Shown here one piece after another: positions 6,658 through 10,693 of a DNA stretch of 10,693 bases. Source of the stretch: an uncultured Sulfurimonas sp. (GTDB taxonomy: Bacteria; Campylobacterota; Campylobacteria; Campylobacterales; Sulfurimonadaceae); the NCBI GenBank assembly GCA_937914675.1, contig CALDOC010000350.1, positions 1 to 10,693 on the forward strand, read 5' to 3'. Below the pieces are notes generated by a model. The model ran no database searches, was not told the DNA's origin, and worked only from the letters and a program-made list of their open reading frames with translations. A program made the translations under genes and the position numbers. Each line of letters starts with the position of its first letter. Positions within the stretch are counted from its first letter, which is position 1.

Positions 6658-8801
6658 TGTATCGTCTCCATCAAATTATGTTGCTCAAATGAACTTTTCA
6701 CTATGTACGCGTTCGCGCCGGCTTCCATCCCTTTTTGTTTATCTTCATGGGAGTCTAAAGCGCTCACCAGCACAATCGGGAGTTCAGACAACAGCGCGTC
6801 TTTTCTCAGTGACTCCGTAAGTTCAAAACCATTCATTCTCGGCATCTCAATGTCCGACACCAAAAGGTCGTACCCACCTTTTTTGAGTTCATTGAGCGCT
6901 TCCATGCCGTCATTCGCCGACGCCACGTCGTAGCCGGCTATCTCAAGGATGTTTTTTAAGAGGATTCTCGTTGTTGGAGAATCATCCACGACGAGGAGTT
7001 TTCTTTTTTTGCGAGCCTCCTCTTTAGGCGCTTTGACGCTTTGGCGCCTCGACGTCGAGACCGATTTAAAAAGGTCTTGCACGTTTAGGATGAGCGCGGG
7101 CTTGTCAGAAGAGAGAAGAGCCACTCCCGATATGTTCTTTACTCGGGAGAGTTGTTTGCCCATGCTTTTAATCATGACTTCATCTTCGTAAAGCACCGCG
7201 TCTACGCCAATGGCCATCAGTTCTTCTCCCGACTGTATGACGGCCGCGATGATTTTTTTGTTGTCATCCAACACCCCAGCCAAGCCCAAAACGTCGCGCA
7301 AAAGAACAAAGGGGACGACATGATTGTTAAACGCGAACGTCTCCATTCCCTCTATGCTCTTTATCTCTCGCGACGCTATCTCCATGACCCTCTCAACGCT
7401 CACGCTTGGAAAGACCAATCTATGTTCATCCACCGCCACGAGAACCCCCCTAAACGTTGACAAAGTGAGAGGCGCCACTATGGTAAACTCGCACCCTCCT
7501 CCCTCGAGATTTCGCACGCTGACGTCGCCTCCGAGCCTTTGCGTTTTTTCTTTGACTATGGCGAGGCCAAGGCCACGACCGGAAAAATCGCTCACTATCT
7601 CGCTAGTGGTCACTCCAGAGCGAAAAATAAGCGACAACAAATTTTCCGACGACATTCGAGCGTATTCATCTTTCTCAATGACGCCATCTTTCAAAGCCGA
7701 CGCCAAAAGTTTTTTTACGTCTATCCCCTCGCCGTCGTCGCGCACGGTGATTGAGACTTTTGACGAGTTCTCTCGTTTGAGTGAAATCGTTATCAACCCT
7801 TTTTTAGGCTTCTCCCTTTTCTCTCTCATCTGTGGCGATTCTATGCCGTGATCTAACGCGTTTCTCAGAAGGTGGGTGAGCGGGTCTTTCATCTCTTCGA
7901 GTATTCTGCGATCTATCTCTATCTCTCCCCCTTCGACTTTGAGCGTCACCTCTTTTCCCAAGCTAGTCGCCATGTCATGGACGCTCTTTGGCAAAGTGAA
8001 AAAGAGACTTGAAAAAGGGAGCATAAGAGCTTTTTTCATCTCTTCTAAAAGATTGTCCACCATGGAGTACACTAATCTTTCGTCACTTTTGGACTTCGCG
8101 ATCTCTTTTAAAAGCATTGACTTCAACTCTTGCGGGTCTAGAGAACTGTCGCTTTGCAGCTTTTTTAAGATTTTCTCGACGCCCAGCACGTGTCTTTGAG
8201 AGACTATCTTCGCAAAAAGCATCTCTTCGCTTTGACGCATTATGGCGTTGAGTTTTTCCACGGGAACTCTAATCGTTTTTAAGTCGGCGTTCACTTTTGG
8301 CGCGTCTTCAGTTTGTGGAGGCTTTTTTTCAACCGCCTCAATCGTCTCCAAAAACTCCAGAGTTTGAGTCTCTCGCGTCTCTTCTGAACCCTCTGTCCTT
8401 TCTAAAAGATTTGTCATTTTTCTTACATATTCACGCGCTTTTGCCTTATGGGCGACTCTCTCTTGAGGCGTCGCCCCCGCGAGAACGCTCAAAAAATCCA
8501 CGCTCTCAAGCAGAGACTCTATCAGCTCTTTTGGCATCATTTCCTTGGATTTTTTATATTTTCCAAAGACGTCTTCCATCGCCTTGCATACGCTCTCTAT
8601 TTCAAATATGTTTACGGAGCGCGCGGCTCCTTTTAGGGAGTGGGCTTCCCTAAACAACGCCTCAATGACTTCCAAAGAGCTTTTGGAGTCCTCGCCGTTT
8701 TCAAGTTCCACCAGACCGTTGGCGAGAGTCTCAACGTGTTCTTTCGCCTCTAGGGAGAAGGTTTCAAGCAGTACCTCAAAGAATGCTTCATCATCTTCCA
8801 A
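6639..8801 (-). CDS. hybrid CheA-type histidine kinase with C-terminal receiver
   Basis: A 720-residue cytoplasmic kinase. Domains in order: P1/Hpt (about 5-135) with phospho-histidine His54 in REAHSLKGAA; P3 dimerisation helices (about 172-260); P4 ATPase (about 265-448) with N-box LLRNALDHGI (Asn324, His328), DDGEGI (355-360) and GRGLGL (408-413); P5 CheW-like domain (about 450-585); and a receiver (about 600-720) with Asp606-Asp607, phospho-acceptor Asp650, Ser680 and Lys702. The P1-P3 linker is only about 40 residues, so the P2 CheY-docking domain is missing. The start is TTG: the frame has a stop five codons upstream, the next Met is residue 75, inside P1, and AAGGA (8813 to 8809) sits seven bases before the TTG. 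It overlaps the receptor gene by 11 bases. It should take signals from that receptor and phosphorylate its own receiver and that of the EAL protein (inferred). The gene is named by domain order only; whether it is the cell's main motility CheA cannot be decided, but the missing P2 and the neighbours argue against that. Confidence 0.95.
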   Translation of the reverse strand: MEDDEAFFEVLLETFSLEAKEHVETLANGLVELENGEDSKSSLEVIEALFREAHSLKGAARSVNIFEIESVCKAMEDVFGKYKKSKEMMPKELIESLLESVDFLSVLAGATPQERVAHKAKAREYVRKMTNLLERTEGSEETRETQTLEFLETIEAVEKKPPQTEDAPKVNADLKTIRVPVEKLNAIMRQSEEMLFAKIVSQRHVLGVEKILKKLQSDSSLDPQELKSMLLKEIAKSKSDERLVYSMVDNLLEEMKKALMLPFSSLFFTLPKSVHDMATSLGKEVTLKVEGGEIEIDRRILEEMKDPLTHLLRNALDHGIESPQMREKREKPKKGLITISLKRENSSKVSITVRDDGEGIDVKKLLASALKDGVIEKDEYARMSSENLLSLIFRSGVTTSEIVSDFSGRGLGLAIVKEKTQRLGGDVSVRNLEGGGCEFTIVAPLTLSTFRGVLVAVDEHRLVFPSVSVERVMEIASREIKSIEGMETFAFNNHVVPFVLLRDVLGLAGVLDDNKKIIAAVIQSGEELMAIGVDAVLYEDEVMIKSMGKQLSRVKNISGVALLSSDKPALILNVQDLFKSVSTSRRQSVKAPKEEARKKRKLLVVDDSPTTRILLKNILEIAGYDVASANDGMEALNELKKGGYDLLVSDIEMPRMNGFELTESLRKDALLSELPIVLVSALDSHEDKQKGMEAGANAYIVKSSFEQHNLMETIQWLIKR

Positions 8802-10599
8802 AACTGTATCCTTCCATCAGTGCTTTAAGAGTGTGGCTCAACAAGCTCAGATTTTTTGCGGCACTCTCAACTTGTCTTATGCTCTCCATGTTTTGAAAAG
8901 TCGCCTCTTTTATACCCATCATGGCTCCTGATATTTGATCCATTCCCGCCATCTCCTGCTCTGAAGAGATTGCGATGAGCGTTCCAGACTGCGCCGCTTC
9001 CATGACGCTTTTTCTGAGCGACTCCATCGATTTTTTCGCGCTCTTCGCCTGAATGACGCCCTCGTCCACGGCCTTGCTGCCCTGCTCCGCCACCATCACC
9101 AAAGTGTTGGTCGCCTGCTGAATGTCGGTAAGAATTTTTTGAACCTCTGAAGTTCCCTGCTTTGACTGATTCGCGAGGTTTTTAAGCTCTTGCGCGACCA
9201 CGGAAAACCCCTTGCCATGTTCGCCCGCTTTTACCGCTTCTATGGAAGCGTTTACCGCCAAAAGATTGGACTGGCTCGCTATGTCTTCCACTGTGGAGAC
9301 TATGTTTCCTATCATCTGACTTTGTTCGCTCAGCTTGATGATGTTGACCGCGATAAGATCCATCTTTTCCTTGATTTGCGCGAGTCCCGACATATTCTTG
9401 TCAAGGGAGAAATTTCCCTCATCAGAGATGCTCACCGCTTTTTTCGTACTCTCCGCCGTGTGAACCGCTTTTTCGCTTGTGAGTCTCGCGGTCTGCTTGA
9501 TTTCCTCTACCGAAGCCGTCGTCTGCGAAACCGCGGAGGACGTTTGCGTCGCGGTCGAAGCTATCTGAGAAGTCGTCACCAAAATCTCACTCGCGGCGGC
9601 GTTGAGCACGGAAGTGCTTTGCGAGAGTTCCGACATCACTCTTTTAAGGTTTCTAGCCATGTTTTGAAGGGCTTTTCCCAGACCGTCATTTTGCGAGCGT
9701 TGCTTGACCTCAACGTCAAGATTTCCCTCCCCTATGGCGTGCGCGATCTGCACCGACTCTTTAAGAGAAGCTATCATTTTTGTGAACGAGCCTGAGAGCA
9801 TGTCTTTTTCGGAACGTTTTTTTATCTCAACGTCAAGATCTCCCTCGGCGATGCAGCCCGCTATTTGTGAAACGTCATTCAAGTAGAATATCATCTCCCT
9901 AAACGAATCGGCAAGTTCTCCAAGCTCGTCGTTTGAGACGAAGGTGACGTTTTGCATGATGTCGCCCGCGGCGATGGCTCTTGCGGTTTTGGCCATGCTA
10001 ATAGCCGGTATAGAGACGCTTCTCGTGATGATTATCGCAAGTATGACGCCGATGATCAACGCTATGACGAGGCCTAGAACCATCACGTTTATAGCGGTGG
10101 ACAAACTTGCGATGGAACTTCTATAACTTTCTAAATTCTCACTCTTGATATTGTCTGAAATAGCCTGAGCCATGATTGTGAGATACCGCCCAGTATCGGT
10201 GAGCGTCTTGGACACCTCATGTATTTTCTGCCACTTGTCAAGGTAATCTTGAATCTCTTTTTTATACGCGTCTGCGGCTTTTTTAATAACTTTTAAAGTA
10301 TTTACGCTGGCTTCTTTTTTAGTAATCTTTGCCATGAGTTCAAGTTTTTCGTTTATTTGCGCAAAGTCGCCAAGCGCTTCTTCTACAAACTCTTTTTTAC
10401 GTAGAGCCTGAAACTTGAAGTTTTTGATACGGGAGTCATTTCCCAAATCGATAACGTCATTGATAAGAGTGATTTTGTCCATTCTGTCCATGAGCGTGCT
10501 TTTACTCGCTCCGGTCATATGTTCTTGCCTATGCTTCGCTTCTTGATCACGCAGATAGACAAAACAGCTTACCATGAAGTCTGTCGCGGAAAAATCCAT
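8791..10599 (-). CDS. methyl-accepting chemotaxis-type receptor with three HAMP units, N-terminus apparently truncated
   Basis: About 602 residues from the ATG at 10599. An all-helical region (about 33-165) resembles the ligand-binding four-helix/HBM domains of chemoreceptors. One strong transmembrane helix (about 170-192) is followed by HAMP 1 (193-245) and two short HAMP-like units of 39 residues (246-284 and 285-323). The long signalling coiled coil ends at a hairpin tip that includes QSNLLAVNASIEA and GEHGKGFSVVAQ (about 443-474), which binds CheW and kinase. No NWxxF-type CheR tether is present; the protein ends GYSFGR. No first transmembrane helix or signal peptide is visible, so the sensor domain could not be exported in the usual way. 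The open frame allows a TTG start at 10611 but is closed by TAA at 10666-10668. ATG 10599, with GAGA upstream, is a weak best choice. The gene overlaps the kinase gene by 11 bases and is first in the operon. Confidence 0.92.
   Translation of the reverse strand: MDFSATDFMVSCFVYLRDQEAKHRQEHMTGASKSTLMDRMDKITLINDVIDLGNDSRIKNFKFQALRKKEFVEEALGDFAQINEKLELMAKITKKEASVNTLKVIKKAADAYKKEIQDYLDKWQKIHEVSKTLTDTGRYLTIMAQAISDNIKSENLESYRSSIASLSTAINVMVLGLVIALIIGVILAIIITRSVSIPAISMAKTARAIAAGDIMQNVTFVSNDELGELADSFREMIFYLNDVSQIAGCIAEGDLDVEIKKRSEKDMLSGSFTKMIASLKESVQIAHAIGEGNLDVEVKQRSQNDGLGKALQNMARNLKRVMSELSQSTSVLNAAASEILVTTSQIASTATQTSSAVSQTTASVEEIKQTARLTSEKAVHTAESTKKAVSISDEGNFSLDKNMSGLAQIKEKMDLIAVNIIKLSEQSQMIGNIVSTVEDIASQSNLLAVNASIEAVKAGEHGKGFSVVAQELKNLANQSKQGTSEVQKILTDIQQATNTLVMVAEQGSKAVDEGVIQAKSAKKSMESLRKSVMEAAQSGTLIAISSEQEMAGMDQISGAMMGIKEATFQNMESIRQVESAAKNLSLLSHTLKALMEGYSFGR
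8809..8813 (-). promoter_or_regulatory. ribosome-binding site fixing the TTG start of the CheA-type kinase
   Basis: AAGGA on the reverse strand, within the last codons of the receptor gene, is seven bases from TTG 8801. It is the evidence that selects this rare start, because no ATG or GTG exists in frame before the P1 domain. Confidence 0.8.
9709..9846 (-). repeat. internal duplication encoding two 39-residue HAMP units
   Basis: A 21-base stretch at 9709-9729 recurs at 9826-9846 with a single mismatch, 117 bases (39 codons) apart. The encoded units align along their length: IAEGDLDVEIKKRS against IGEGNLDVEVKQRS. The DNA similarity suggests a fairly recent or conversion-maintained duplication of one HAMP unit. 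Confidence 0.75.
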
Positions 10600-10639
10600 A
10601 GATTTTCTCAAATTTACGACTTTTTCTTCATTTTTTTGA

Positions 10640-10690
10640 GTAACTGATGTTACGATAATAAGAATTTACAAATTTACAAAAAGTAACAAT
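10640..10690 (-). promoter_or_regulatory. promoter and possible operator of the chemosensory operon
   Basis: On the reverse strand TTTTTG is followed after 16 bases by TATTAT (10660 to 10655), a plausible promoter. Around it lie an inverted repeat GTAAC-TGAT-GTTAC (10640-10653), a third GTAAC (10683-10687) and a perfect 8-base tandem repeat ATTTACAA (10664-10679). The GTAAC copies just downstream of and upstream of the -10 region could be a regulator-binding site. The window ends here, so the full regulatory region is not seen. Confidence 0.4.
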
Positions 10691-10693
10691 TTC

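Noticed and set aside
7324..7851. A 175-codon forward open frame opposite the CheA-type kinase gene
   Set aside because: It lies wholly antisense to the well-supported kinase ATPase region; its product is Ser/Arg/Pro-rich with no family motif, as expected of a shadow frame.
9190..9795. A 201-codon forward open frame opposite the receptor gene
   Set aside because: Its product is very Arg/His-rich and low in complexity, and it mirrors the receptor's coiled-coil codons; no ribosome-binding site or domain supports it.
10614..10631. Reverse ATG reading MKKKS then stop, as a leader peptide
   Set aside because: There is no ribosome-binding site and the frame is only five codons; it is mentioned only as a possible remnant of the receptor's original start.

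Overview
The window looks like a chromosomal segment from a Campylobacterota (epsilonproteobacterial) species. The clearest evidence is the peroxiredoxin at 2414-3010. From memory it matches the 198-residue AhpC/TsaA of Helicobacter pylori in length, start and most motifs. The AT-rich intergenic DNA with T-tract promoters lacking clear -35 boxes, and a CheA kinase with a C-terminal receiver, also fit that phylum. The sequence does not decide the genus. A free-living, signalling-rich relative is more likely than Helicobacter itself.

Layout. The left part (1-3010) runs on the + strand. It holds a PPP/PrpE-like metallophosphoesterase (91-855), a 343-base gap with a doubtful 71-codon reverse ORF (933-1148), a membrane-anchored YaeI/YkuE/LpxG-type metallophosphoesterase (1199-2314), and the 2-Cys peroxiredoxin ahpC (2414-3010). 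A hairpin at 3024-3044 sits at the convergent junction. Everything to its right lies on the - strand. In transcription order from the right edge this is a chemoreceptor with three HAMP units (8791-10599), a hybrid CheA kinase with a C-terminal receiver (6639-8801, TTG start), and a receiver-PAS-PAS-GGDEF-EAL protein (3964-6657). After a 106-base gap come a membrane-anchored small heat-shock-like protein (3261-3857) and a 64-residue protein of unknown function (3053-3247).

How the genes fit together. The three large reverse genes overlap by 11 and 19 bases and have the parts of a dedicated chemosensory pathway. A receptor would control a CheA-type kinase, whose P1 histidine could pass phosphate to its own receiver and to the receiver of the EAL protein, adjusting cyclic-di-GMP breakdown. 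This resembles the Wsp logic, but the output looks like a phosphodiesterase. The GGDEF domain lacks key metal-binding residues, while the EAL domain keeps its catalytic set. No CheW, CheR, CheB or CheD gene is present, so adaptor and adaptation functions would have to be encoded elsewhere or be dispensable.

The most notable points are the degenerate GGDEF joined to an apparently active EAL; a receptor without a visible first transmembrane helix and with two near-identical 39-residue HAMP units; and an alpha-crystallin protein tethered by a single N-terminal membrane helix, followed 13 bases later by a small uncharacterised gene. No insertion sequences, tRNA/rRNA genes or CRISPR arrays were seen.
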